From Prorocentrum cordatum (lineage: Eukaryota; Sar; Dinophyceae; Prorocentrales; Prorocentraceae), in the NCBI GenBank assembly GCA_963575745.1, contig CAUYUJ010015727.1, positions 133,320-197,319 of the forward strand: 64,000 bases of DNA, read 5' to 3'. Below the pieces are notes generated by a model that was not told where the DNA came from, did not search any database, and saw only the letters and a list, made by a program, of their open reading frames with translations. This document shows, piece after piece, positions 21,336 through 30,233 of this stretch. The stretch's first letter is position 1; each line of letters starts with the position of its first letter. The translations under genes and the position numbers were made by a program.

Positions 21336-21548
21336 TCGACGCTGCACGCTGCCTTCCTGACGCCAACCGCAAGAGCCTCCGCGGGCCGCGACCACGACGG
21401 CGACGACCGGCGCGCCACGCCGCTCCGCCGCCCCTGGCGCGCGCGCGCGCGTCGGCGGCGGCGACAGGCCGCCGCGCGATGGGAACCCCGCAGGGCTTCT
21501 ACGCGCACGGCCTGGTCTCGGGTGGGAGGGGGGGCGGGGGCAACGCTA

Positions 21549-21740
21549 TAGGGGATCGGGATGGACGAAAGGGGGGGGGGGAGTGGGAAAGGGGGGGGTA
21601 TACCGAAATTTGCTGCGTGCAGCTGGTTTCGGCCCCACCGAGGGGCCCAGTCCTCGATACACAGCCGCCTCTGGCGCCGGGAGGCGAGCTGATTCTCAAA
21701 CCCCCCCTTTGCTATCCCCCCCTTTCGCCCGGCCCGATAG
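21549..21740. mobile_element. MITE family M5, copy 1
   Basis: The left end GGATCGGGATGGACGAAAGG is mirrored by CCTTTCGCCCGGCCCGATAG. Interior words are TTTGCTGCGTGCAGCTGG, GAGGGGCCCAGTCCTCGAT, GCGCCGGGAGGCG and CCCCCCTTTGCTATCCCC. Relatives are at 37221-37419 and (core only) 48595-48740. Confidence 0.8.
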
Positions 21741-21967
21741 GGGGGGATCGGTTCAGGGGCAAGGCGAGGGGGGGAATAGGTTCTGGGGGGACGTGGGGAA
21801 GGGAGGATCTTGCGGACGTCATCGTCGGTTCTCTGCGGTGTTCCAGCCTCGGGGTGCGCTCCAGTGGCTGCGCCTCGCCGAGGCGGTACCAGGATTGCCG
21901 GAATATTCCCGAACGGCCGCCAAAGGCTTGAGTGATGGTCCGGAAAACATCGGGGGCGTGGGGGGGG

Positions 21968-22190
21968 CAACATCTACGTCGCATGATATCGTTGCGCATC
22001 TCTATATCAACACCTGGGGAATCCCCACCCCCAGACATCCGACGAGCTGATCTTGCCTTGACGCAGGACCCCAGAGCTCGCGATTCCATCCCTGCCTGGG
22101 ACTCGTCGTGACGTAAGCTACAGGTGCTCTCGACCCTTTGCCTACCCTTCTCAGGACCAACGTTTGGGGGGTGGGGCTCGGAATATCCGA
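21968..22190. repeat. dispersed repeat M8, copy 2
   Basis: Matches 9967-10178 word for word in order, with scattered substitutions. 22191-22440 shows no gene. Confidence 0.85.
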
Positions 22191-22440
22191 CATGAACTGG
22201 AGGGGTGGAAAGATGATCACCGCTGCTCGTACTGGAGAGCCCTCGTCGCCACGGCTGGATTCTCCACGAATATCCAGGCCAGGCGCGCCCTACCCAAGCA
22301 GAGGTCCAGGGAGTAGCGTTATATCGGTACTTTTGCACCCCCCAGTGAACCAAGGGAGGGAGAACCCTCCCTCTCATCACTGGCGTTTGCTAAACACGCC
22401 TGGCCGTTGAGCACACAGCCCTGTCTCAGCTTGATTCCTG

Positions 22441-22782
22441 CGCCTCGGGCGAGCTCCCTCGAGAGCTTCGCTTGCGGAGGCGCTTCTCACGCGGGCGGGC
22501 TCTCCCGGCCCCTCCCACGACGCCAGTGGCTCCCGCGGAGGCCTCCAGTCGTCTCCGCGGCCGCCCGCGGGCCCCCCCCCCCGCGGGCGGCCGGGGACGT
22601 CGCGGAGTCCTCGATGCGCTCGGGGTGGGAGGCGGGCGCCGAGTGGAGGCCCGTGGGGGGTGGGGTCCGTAGGACCCGCGCGCCTCGCGCCGGCGGCTGC
22701 GGCTCGGCGGCGCGCCCCGTCGGTCGTCGGTCGTCGGTCTCGTCGGCGCCGGCGTGGCCGGCGGTGCGCTTTTGGCCCTGCG
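22441..22782. other. GC-rich stretch at the left outside edge of the large element
   Basis: Reads as a GC3-rich frame (SSMRSGWEAGAEWRPVGGG near 22600-22660) that might be a host exon, but no start, stop or splice partner is fixed. The + strand ends in GTCGGTCGTCGGTCGTCGG repeats before the element begins. Confidence 0.3.
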
Positions 22783-23084
22783 CGCTTTGATCGTCGGGTG
22801 GCTGTAAGTGCGGTAAGAGCGTTCATCTTACATAATCTTAGTTAAGCCATAGAACGTACACTTGTTGATCGCGCATCTCATGTGTGCATATGCAATACTT
22901 ATGGTGTTTGTAAGTGTAGATGTAAGTAATATACTAAGTTAGATATCTCTGCTAAGTCGATGGGGCTGAACATATTCGTGTTTTTGCTAATCATTTGCGT
23001 ATTTTTTATTCTTAACTTTTTTGAAATCCATTGAATTTCCGTTGTTGTTGTTGTTCAGTTGTTCAGGACCGAGGCGCCGCAGGT
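22783..23084 (+). repeat. left terminal inverted-repeat region
   Basis: Block 1 is at 22783-22823, block 2 at 22951-22968 and block 3 at 23061-23084, in a 240-bp AT-rich zone. GTAAGTGTAGATGTAAG and CTAAGTTAG, CTAAGTCG words are iterated between the blocks and could be transposase-binding sites. Confidence 0.8.
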
Positions 23085-23205
23085 ACTTGCTGTACCTCGC
23101 GGCCGCGGCGCTGCGGGCTGCGCGCATGCCCGCGGGGAGGGGGGAGGGAAGGAGGAAAATGTTTATCCATGTGTCTTCGGCCCTCCCTTATCCCCCCTTT
23201 CCTTA

Positions 23206-23556
23206 GGCGGCGCACCGCCTTCTCCTCCGTCGCCTCGTCCTCCGTCGGCGGTAATCCGCCTTCTCCCCCCCCCATGGCGGCAATCCGCCTTCTCCCCCTC
23301 CGTGGCGGCAAACCGCCCTTCTGGCGGCAAACCGCTTTCTCCTCCTTTGGCGGCAAACCGCCTACCCCTTCTGGCGGCAAACCGCCTTCTCCTCCTCTGG
23401 CGGCAAACCGCCTACCCCTTCTGGGGGCAAACCGCCTACTCCTCCTCTGGCGGCAAACCGCCTTCTCCTCCTCGTGGCGGGAAACCGCTTCTTCCCAACC
23501 GCCCTATCGGCGGCTTGCTTTGCCGCCTCCTTCCACCCCCTCGGCGGCAAGCCGCC
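23206..23556. repeat. array of about 13 GGCGG-N4-CCGCC palindromes
   Basis: Most units read TGGCGGCAAACCGCC, separated by 10-25 nt of TTCTCCTCCTC or TACCCCTTC. Starts include 23206, 23247, 23276, 23304, 23323, 23349, 23373, 23399, 23423, 23449, 23476 and 23543. Each folds as a 5-bp hairpin with a 4-nt loop. Translated, it gives GGKPPSPP-like strings with no coding meaning. Confidence 0.9.
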
Positions 23557-23696
23557 CACCCCTTTCCCCCCTCCCCTCCCTGGCCTCTCCTTGACCCACC
23601 CTCCCCCATAGCTCTCTTCTTCCCCCCCGCGCACCCTTCGGCACCCCCTCCCCCGCCCCCCCTTCGACACCCTCTCCCCCCTGCGCCCCCCCTCAC

Positions 23697-23835
23697 CCAG
23701 GAGGAGGAGGAGGAGGAGGGAGAGGAGGAAGAGGAGAAGGAGGAGGAGGAGGAGGGGGAGGAGGGGGAGGAGGGGGAGGAGGAGGAGGAGGAGGAGGAGG
23801 GGGAGGAGGAGGAGGAGCAGGAAGAGCAGGAGTAG
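23697..23835. repeat. (GGA)n microsatellite
   Basis: GAGGAG/GGGGAG run upstream of the first element gene. Poly-Glu or poly-Pro frames are artefacts. Confidence 0.95.
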
Positions 23836-23963
23836 GATATGTCCGTCGCACGCGCGTTGGCTCGATCCGTTTTTGGCGAGCCCTCCTCCGAGGGCTTCGG
23901 GCGGCGTGCGCGCGCGGGGAGTCGCGCACTCCGCTCGGCGCGCGGTCGCGCCGCATCGCTGCC

Positions 23964-24905
23964 ATGGAGGGCATCCTTCGAGGCCGCCTGGAGGAGGCGC
24001 GGGCGGCGTTCGTAGCGCGCGGCAGTGCGACGGAGCACCTTCCTGCCTGCATCCAGGCGGCGACGTCCCAGCGCTGGTCGCAGCTCCAGAGTGCGCAGTT
24101 TGCTGCTTTGGGCGGCGGCGTGGGGTGGGCGCAGTCCGAGCTGGGAGACTTCTTGCAGGCTCTGTCGTCGGGCAGCCTGCAGGGGAGGAAGCTCCAGAAC
24201 TACGAGGGGTTCATTGAATTTCTGACGCCTCAGTTGTGGGAGTTCGTGCTCTCGCCGCATTCGGGCTTCACTGCCAAGATGGCGGCGTTCTCAGAGCACC
24301 TCGGGGCGCTTGGCCTGAGGCATCCGAGCTGCCCGACGGCCGCCAATATGGCAGCATTCTTGTTGCTGGTGTGCAAGCAGACAGGCGTGGAGACGGGCGA
24401 GATCACGAGGGAGCTGTTGCAGTCATATCTGGCCACAGTGAAATCCTCGTTCAAGAATCTCGTGGCGACGATGCCGCCGCCCAGGGATGGCATCCAGGCT
24501 CTCCCCATCACGCCTGGGAGGCTCCAGTCTCAGTACCCCATCACGTACGTCGACGCCTTCCCGCCAGGTGTTGGAGCGACGGCGCCGCAGATAAATCCCG
24601 TCGAGATGGTGACGATTGCGAAGCTGATTAATCTCCGTGCAGGGAAGAAGAGCGGCCACCTCGCGCTGCCCGCGCCTGCGCCCGCCCGCGGCGGGCTGCA
24701 GCCATCCCACGGCCCAGGCGGCGGCTCTCCTCAGCAGCACCTCCCCATCGCGGCGGCCGATTCGTTCTCTGGGCGCTGGCCGACGGCTCCACGGGGAATA
24801 ACAGAACGCATTCCCCCGCGGGACACCTGGTATTGGGTCGAGGGGTGGGTTCCTGGATCGGCGCGGGGTACGTTTCTGGATGCCTGGATGGAGGGCGTGT
24901 TGTGA
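23964..24905 (+). CDS. element gene A: unknown 313-aa protein
   Basis: ATG at 23964 (context GCTGCCATGGAGG), stop TGA at 24903. Not recognised. The first 240 residues are well-balanced and mostly helical-looking (LEEARAAFVARGSATEHLPA, NYEGFIEFLTPQLWEFVL, LQSYLATVKSSFKNLVA), with a Pro-rich segment near 170-200. From about residue 250 the reading becomes Trp/Gly/Arg-rich and less protein-like, so the real protein may splice out before 24740. A 51-nt hairpin (24905-24955) and one GGCGG palindrome follow. A weak spliced-leader-like stretch lies at 23842-23866. It is the first of the seven co-oriented genes of the element; function unknown. Confidence 0.6.
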   Translation: MEGILRGRLEEARAAFVARGSATEHLPACIQAATSQRWSQLQSAQFAALGGGVGWAQSELGDFLQALSSGSLQGRKLQNYEGFIEFLTPQLWEFVLSPHSGFTAKMAAFSEHLGALGLRHPSCPTAANMAAFLLLVCKQTGVETGEITRELLQSYLATVKSSFKNLVATMPPPRDGIQALPITPGRLQSQYPITYVDAFPPGVGATAPQINPVEMVTIAKLINLRAGKKSGHLALPAPAPARGGLQPSHGPGGGSPQQHLPIAAADSFSGRWPTAPRGITERIPPRDTWYWVEGWVPGSARGTFLDAWMEGVL

Positions 24906-24955
24906 AATATTCCCCCCCCCCATCCCCCTAGGGGGATGGGGGGGGGGGAATATTT
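24905..24955. repeat. 51-nt perfect hairpin
   Basis: AAATATT followed by a C run and CATCCCCCT is mirrored exactly by AGGGGGATG, a G run and AATATTT. It lies between genes A and B, or in an intron if A and B are one gene. Confidence 0.9.
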
Positions 24956-25107
24956 TCGTTCGGCGGTGATCCGCCTGATTTCAGGTGGGGCTTTCGCGCA
25001 GCGGCGGCCGCTGGCCCAACCCAGCCATCCAGCTGATCGACCGCTCGCAGACGCAGCAGCCGCAGGAGCCGTTGCAAGAACGAGCAGGTTCGAACCACCA
25101 GCTTTCG

Positions 25108-26060
25108 ATGGCGGCGGGGAGTTCGGATGCGCCGTCGACGCAGCAACTGGCGGCACACGATGGCGGCAAACCCGCCGACTGTCAGCCGTTATCGAGCACC
25201 GCCGCCGCCCAAACGGCCTCGATCAGCAAGAGCCGCGCGGCGAAGAAGCAGAAGAAGCATGAGCTGCCGATCGAGCTCGACTCCGACTCCGACTTCGGCA
25301 TCGTCGCCGTGACGCCGCCGCCCAAGGCTGAGAAGGTCGGCATCGCCGCAGGCTCTCTGAAGAAGACCCCGACGGAGGCGGCTCTGGCCATGGTCGCGGC
25401 CATGGATAAGAGGACGAAGGCGGTCAAGACGAAAAAGAACGCCGAGGCGGTGAAGGCCCCCACGCTTGCCACGGGCAATGCTGCTAAGAAGACGACGCCG
25501 CCTGGCAATGACAACGCGGCAAAGAAGACGACGCCGCCTGCCACGGGCAACGTGGCTAAGAAGACGCCGCTCCCCACGGGCAAGAAGACGGACGGCGCGG
25601 CTGGGAAGGACAAGCAGCGCAAGTGGGCGAAGCCGAGGTGGGAGATGCAGACCACACGCAACTTGGCGAGCGGGGTTGAACCTCCCACCGATGAGGCGTC
25701 GGGCGCGCGCGGCGATTCCCAGCAGCCCCGCTGGGGTCGCAGTTTGCGCGCCCGCCGCCTTTCAGGCGACTGTTCATCGTTGCTCCGCCCCCCAGGTGCA
25801 GTTCCGCAGCGGCAGGGTCGGCGTCCCTGGCAGCAACGTCAGCCTGAAGTACATCGCGGGCGATGAGGCCGACAAGGCCAGATTCTCACCGACGCCCTTC
25901 TCGACGCCCTCCTCCGCGCTCTCTTCATTTTCGCCCCTGCCTCGACGCCCCCTCCGCCCCCTGCTGCCTCGTTGCGCCCGATCGCTCCGAGGCCAGGGCC
26001 ATCGCGGAGGCGGAGGAGCTGGTCAAGAAGGAGCTCGCCGCCAGGGCGCGCGGCGAGTAA
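25108..26060 (+). CDS. element gene B: Lys/Ala-rich protein, three exons
   Basis: The likely ATG is at 25108, although the frame is open upstream to about 24985. Exons are 25108-25674, 25796-25876 and 25992-26060 (TAA), about 238 aa. Intron 1 (25675-25795) is GT-AG. Intron 2 (25877-25991) is GC-AG, and both of its junctions read GGCCAG. All joints keep phase 0. The protein has an acidic DSDSD patch, then a basic Ala/Lys/Pro segment with three 12-residue repeats (ATGNAAKKTTPP, GNDNAAKKTTPP, ATGNVAKKTPLP), then a conserved-looking tail (KWAKPRWEMQTTRNLASG, VGVPGSNVSLKYIAGDEADK, AEAEELVKKELAARARGE). The composition suggests a nucleic-acid-binding or nuclear protein, which is inference only. No family recognised. 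Confidence 0.6.
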
Positions 26061-26117
26061 TTCGCGCTACGACTCTTCAACTCTCCAGGCCAACGGGGCG
26101 GCCTCGGGATAACAAAA

Positions 26118-26260
26118 AGGTCGTGGCGGATATGCCGCCTCGTGGCGGATATGCCGCCTTGTAGCGCAGCCTTCTCGCCTTCCAACTCGTGGCGGACATG
26201 CCGCCCCCGCCCCACCCCTTTGCGCTCCTCCGCCCTTCAGGCGGACATGCCGCCGCCCCC
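26118..26260. repeat. four GGCGG-N5-CCGCC palindromes
   Basis: GGCGGATATGCCGCC twice, then GGCGGACATGCCGCC twice, in the spacer between genes B and C. Confidence 0.85.
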
Positions 26261-26663
26261 CTCCCCTAATCGGCCCACTCCGCGCCCCCGCGCCACGTCC
26301 CTGCGCCCCCCTCTCCGCTGTCAGGCACTGGATCCCACGCCAACTAACGTCGGGGAGACGCCCACTGCTCGAACGGCGAAGGCGTTCACCCAGAATGGCA
26401 TGGGCGCGCGCGAAGGCACCGACGTTGCCACCGCCCGTTCAACGACGAAAACAAGTGAACCAAGACCTGCACATTCAAAGGGACACCAGTTCACTTATAT
26501 TTCTGGTTCCCAATGCCACCCTCACTCTGCCCCCTCCCCCGAGACCCCGTCGCAAGAACCAGCGGGGCCCTTCTGAGAGGCCCCCGAGGGCTCGAGGAGC
26601 TCCAAGACTTCAATGGGTCCATGGGCAACCCCCTCCCCCTCCTCCCGAAGTCTCGCTTCCGCG

Positions 26664-26685
26664 TCCGATTCCATTTCGGTTCAAG
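26664..26685 (+). other. probable relict spliced leader upstream of gene C
   Basis: 22 nt from TCCGATTCC to TTTCGGTTCAAG match the dinoflagellate spliced leader at 17 of 22 positions without gaps, including CCATTT, GG and the final TCAAG. It lies 140 nt upstream of the gene C start, a distance compatible with a 5' UTR. Confidence 0.5.
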
Positions 26686-26824
26686 CCCGCGGCCCGCGGG
26701 TGCCCGCGAGCCCGCGCGGGGTCGGCCCCCCCCTTTCGCGCCGACGCGTGGGCTGGGGCCCGCGCGCCGAGGCTGCGCCGCAGCCACCGCGTCGCGCTCG
26801 GCGCCTCGCACTGCGGCCGCGGCC

Positions 26825-27869
26825 ATGGCAGACAGCGGCAGCGCGTTCGACGCGTTGGAGGCAGCTGCATCGCCAAAACAAGTGGCCCCGCGTGCGGTAG
26901 CCAGGGACGCGCGCATCGCGCGCGAAACTGGCTGGCCGCTCTCGGTCGAACTGTTTTGGCGATTCGGCGCAGGAGATGTTCGGGCCAGCGATGCAGTTGC
27001 TCTCCGACCTTGCGGGCGTGGACAACAACGCAGGGGATCGGTCTTCCTCCGCCAGCGGCAGTCGGCCAGCCAGCGCGCCCACGTTGGCGGCGCAGCCAGC
27101 GCGATCGCGCAGCCCGCGCCACCCGCGGGCACCGTCGACGCCGCCGCGCAGGCGGGGGCCGACGTCACCGCCGCGGGACCCGCGGCAGCGGCCTTTCCCG
27201 CCCTCGGCTCTCGTGAAGGAGCTCGCGTCGCACATGCGGGGCGCGACGCCTGTGGTGGAAGAGCCCCCCGAGGCGGTGGAGGCGCATCCCAGCGCGGTGG
27301 AGGCGTTCAGGACGCAGCTGCGAGCCTGGCTGAGCGACCCCGTTGGGAATCCCATCGACTGGCGGTCGGAGACCGTGCTCGCCGTGCTCAAGGAGTACCA
27401 GATGAAGTACGACTACAAGAAGTTCCGCGACCGCGGCCCGCCTGGCCCCGCCATGGGCGGGCCGCAGACGTGGCAGGGCCAGGCGTGGCGCGCCAATGCG
27501 AAGCGCTGGGGGAACCGAGGTGGCGCAAAGCGCGAGATGTACGCGAAGCTGCACGGCAACAAGGCAGCGCCGCGGGTGCGCGAGGCGCACGTCCCCAAGC
27601 CTCAGCTGATGCATCGGGAGCCCATGGCGCCGAACTTGCCCAAGACGATGCCTCAGCAGGCGCCGTGGAGGACTGGCAATATGAACCCTCCAGCTCCGCC
27701 TCCGCCGCCGAAGACCATGGGGCCGCCGCCGCCGAAGACCAGGCAGCCGCCAGCAGGGAAGCCCAGCATGGTGCAGCCGAGGGCAGGGCGTCGGCTGCAG
27801 CCGACAAGCAAGATGGCACCACCGCCAGCGAAGCCGCGCCCGCCCGCCCGCGGAGATGTCTTCTTGTAG
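26825..27869 (+). CDS. element gene C: Pro-rich protein with a hairpin intron
   Basis: ATG at 26825 (GGCCATGG). Exon 1 is 26825-26860 (MADSGSAFDALE) and exon 2 is 26973-27869 (starting EMFGPAMQLLSDLAG, stop TAG), about 310 aa. The 112-bp intron has a GC donor and AG acceptor and forms an inverted repeat: ATCGCCAAAACA near its 5' end mirrors TGTTTTGGCGAT near its 3' end. After a Ser/Arg/Pro-rich linker comes a compact segment WLSDPVGNPIDWRSETVLAV then KEYQMKYDYKKF, and a Pro-rich tail with PPPPPKTMGPPPPK. A diverged copy of the same segment occurs in fragments at 32180-32263 and 32505-32620. Function unknown; Pro-rich tails often bind other proteins. Confidence 0.6.
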
Positions 27870-28034
27870 GGTGATCGCGTGGACCTGCAAGCGGGCTGGG
27901 GTGCATAGCTTCCGTAATTCGAGCGCGGATAGTTGCAGCTATCCGCGCTGACGCGTCATGACGCGCCGCCTCTCCCCGCCTCGTCTCATCTCATCTCTCC
28001 TCCCCTCTCTTCGTTGCCGATCTATCTCATTGGC

Positions 28035-28266
28035 GGACGCGCCGCCTCCCCCCGCCTGGCGGACAACCGCCGTTCAGATACGAGCATCGGCGCATCGGGT
28101 TTGTTCTATGCGGTTGGAAAAAAACACCAGTCCTTCCCTGAGCCACCCATTGGCGGCTAAACCGCCCTGAAGCCTCCATTGGCGGCCACGCCGCCCATTG
28201 GCGGCTAAACCGCCCATTGGCGGCCACGCCGCCCTGAGCCCTCCATTGGCGGCTAAACCGCCGCCG
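28035..28266. repeat. cluster of seven GGCGG-N5-CCGCC palindromes
   Basis: GGCGGACGCGCCGCC, GGCGGACAACCGCC, then alternating GGCGGCTAAACCGCC and GGCGGCCACGCCGCC, several preceded by CATT. They fill the spacer between genes C and D. Confidence 0.9.
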
Positions 28267-28421
28267 CCGCCTGCTGGCATCCCGAAATGTGCGATGCCAC
28301 CGCGCCTCTTACACATGTATGTTTTTGTTGTTGGGACGCTGTATCGGCTCGAATCTAGGCGCGCACAGGCTCGCGCCCCACGCCGCCCCTGCGCTAGCCG
28401 TGCACTTCTCGCCCTGCCGCC

Positions 28422-29060
28422 ATGGCAGGCCAGCAGGGCGAGAAGACCGTCATGTTCGGCTTCAAGTGCCCACAGAGCAGCAGCTGCAAAAGGGGCGGCA
28501 AGTGGTTCCAGGGAGAGACAGTGGAGGAGGCCAGGAACAAGCTGGTGAACCACCTTCGCGTGTCGCCGTACCACGACTTGAGCGAGGACGAAGCGGAGGT
28601 AGCTGCTGTCGCACTCGAGCCCGACTCGTGGGAAGTCGACCTCGCGGAGTGGCGCCAATGGGAGGAGGAGAAGGCCAACTGGGGCTCCGTCAAAAGGCGC
28701 AAGGGGGCGCCGAAGGTCGAGCTGGCGCCAATCCCTCCACAATCCCGCGTGGAGCGCTCGCACCAGCTGAAGGACGCGTTCTCGGAGGGCAGCGGATCGT
28801 CAGGCGCAGCTTCGTCAGCCACGGCGGGCATGAGGATGTCCACGGCGTTGGCCAGCCAGATGTCGCCCGATAGCATCGTGGTGCTCAACGGCACCCAGTG
28901 CCAGGCTGTGCTCGACTCGTTGCGCCGCGCGCGTACTGCGACGCAGATGTGCGCCCAGATAGCGGAGCGCGCGGTGAACGCTTTCCGCCAAGAGGAGCAA
29001 TGCATCGCCGAGTGCGAGGACGTGCTCGCGAGCTGGCTGGTGCGCAACGCGACCTCGTAG
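28422..29060 (+). CDS. element gene D: 212-aa protein with possible Cys/His finger
   Basis: Single-exon frame, ATG at 28422 in the context CCGCCATGGC, stop TAG at 29058. Near the N-terminus the spacing CPQSSSCKRGGKWFQG, then NHLRVSPYHDLSEDEA, gives C-x5-C-x20-H-x6-H, which could hold a zinc ion, though it does not match the textbook C2H2 finger. Then follow an acidic Trp-rich stretch (DSWEVDLAEWRQWEEEKANW), a basic patch (KRRKGAPK), a Ser-rich linker and a C-terminal helical region with Cys and Gln (LRRARTATQMCAQIAERAV). It may be a DNA-binding accessory factor of the element; this is inference. Confidence 0.6.
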   Translation: MAGQQGEKTVMFGFKCPQSSSCKRGGKWFQGETVEEARNKLVNHLRVSPYHDLSEDEAEVAAVALEPDSWEVDLAEWRQWEEEKANWGSVKRRKGAPKVELAPIPPQSRVERSHQLKDAFSEGSGSSGAASSATAGMRMSTALASQMSPDSIVVLNGTQCQAVLDSLRRARTATQMCAQIAERAVNAFRQEEQCIAECEDVLASWLVRNATS

Positions 29061-29499
29061 GTGCAGGTGCACGGCTGGCAGCACTGATGTCGCCTCAGCA
29101 TCAGTAGCCTCATTCGCGCAGGCGGCGCGACGCGTCGGCCCTACACGCCCCCCTCCCACTCCTCCAACGCAATTTCAATCCACACCCCTGTGTCAGAACA
29201 AATTAGGACACCCCCACACACTCCATCCGCACTCAATTCGTGAAGGCCGCCACGCCGAGGTGAATTTTGGCCACGCAGGCGGCCGAGTAGCCGTCCCCCA
29301 ATGCAAGGCGATATGGGGGCGAGTGGACGAGCGGAGCGGGAGGAAGGTGAGGGAACTTCGGCGGATAAGACAGGTGGGCGGTTGGATGGGATTTGGCAAA
29401 AGGGCTGGGTGGAGAAAACTGCATCCGCATAAGAATGAGTGCGGCTATTTTCTGGATGTGCTGCATCGCCATGTCCGCCCACCCCCCCATCGCCTTGCA

Positions 29500-29640
29500 T
29501 ATGATGACGCTCAGGCAGCGCGCCCCGATTGCGCGCGCTCGCCCGTCTCTTCGCTGCCGCTCAGGCAGCGCGCCTCGCTTCCGCGCTCGCCCGTCTTTTC
29601 GCTGCCGCTCAGGCAGCGGTTTGAAGCACGCGGCGCCGTC
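29500..29640. repeat. CGCTGCCGCTCAGGCAGCG repeats
   Basis: Three units sharing GCTCAGGCAGCG, each able to fold (CGCTGCC with GGCAGCG), spaced about 50 nt with GCGCTCGCCCGTCT between. 29061-29500 shows no gene. Confidence 0.8.
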
Positions 29641-29745
29641 CGCGGTCGGTAGCGCAGGGCGCCGCTCCGCCCCTGCTGCTCCGCTTAACTAACTCGGCGG
29701 ACGTGCCGCTACGCCGCCGCCATGCACTGGCAAAAAAACGTTGGC

Positions 29746-29892
29746 TGTTATCATATGTTAGCATATGTTATCACGCGCCTGATAACACCTGATAACACCT
29801 GATAACACCTGATAACATGTTATCAGGTGTTATCATGTGTTAGCATGGTGTTATCACACGCCTGATAACATATGATAACATATGATAACATG
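29746..29892. repeat. TGATAACA / TGTTATCA iteron-like array
   Basis: About 15 copies of TGATAACA or its complement. They include four direct CTGATAACAC units, one perfect 20-bp palindrome CCTGATAACATGTTATCAGG, and interleaved ATATGATAACATATG. AT-rich within an otherwise GC-rich element. The arrangement resembles protein-binding iterons. Confidence 0.9.
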
Positions 29893-29971
29893 ATGTCAAT
29901 TTTGTGTGGTTGTCATGTTGCGCGCAATTCATTTCAGTATCCGTATCACCTCGTGCGTCCGCCACGCTTCG

Positions 29972-30127
29972 AGCGGCTAGTCCGCTGGCGGCCAATCCGC
30001 CTCCCTCGCCGCGCCCCTGCACCCTCTCAAGCGGCGAGTCCGCTGGCGGATATGCCGCCCCCTTCATACCTCACTCCACCCCTCCCTCCACCTTTGAAGC
30101 GGCTATTCCGCTGGCGGCTATCCCGCC
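29972..30127. repeat. three 30-bp double-hairpin elements
   Basis: Each is AGCGG-N5-CCGCT joined directly to GGCGG-N5-CCGCC: 29972-30001, 30030-30059 and 30098-30127. Loops differ, stems are constant. A fourth copy is at 36264-36293. Confidence 0.93.
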
Positions 30128-30233
30128 TCACTTACCGCGCGTTTTCTTCGTCATCGCTTCGCGTCCAGCTCATCTTGGCATCAGGGCCGCGCGCGACGCG
30201 CGGCTTCTCGCGTGCCAAGGCGGTCACGCCGCC

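Noticed and set aside
22183-22782. Clean target-site duplication for the 14.2-kb element
   Set aside because: GCCCTGCG and GGGCCTCG flanking the 41-bp ends match poorly; not claimed as a duplication.
23206-23556. Regularly spaced palindromic repeats reminiscent of a CRISPR array
   Set aside because: Spacers are short, of variable length and near-identical pyrimidine tracts, repeats are only 14 nt, there are no cas genes, and the context is eukaryotic.
30164-30185. Spliced-leader-like stretch upstream of gene E (also 23842 and 33735)
   Set aside because: Only about 15 of 22 positions match and gaps are needed; mentioned as a hint but not called as a feature.
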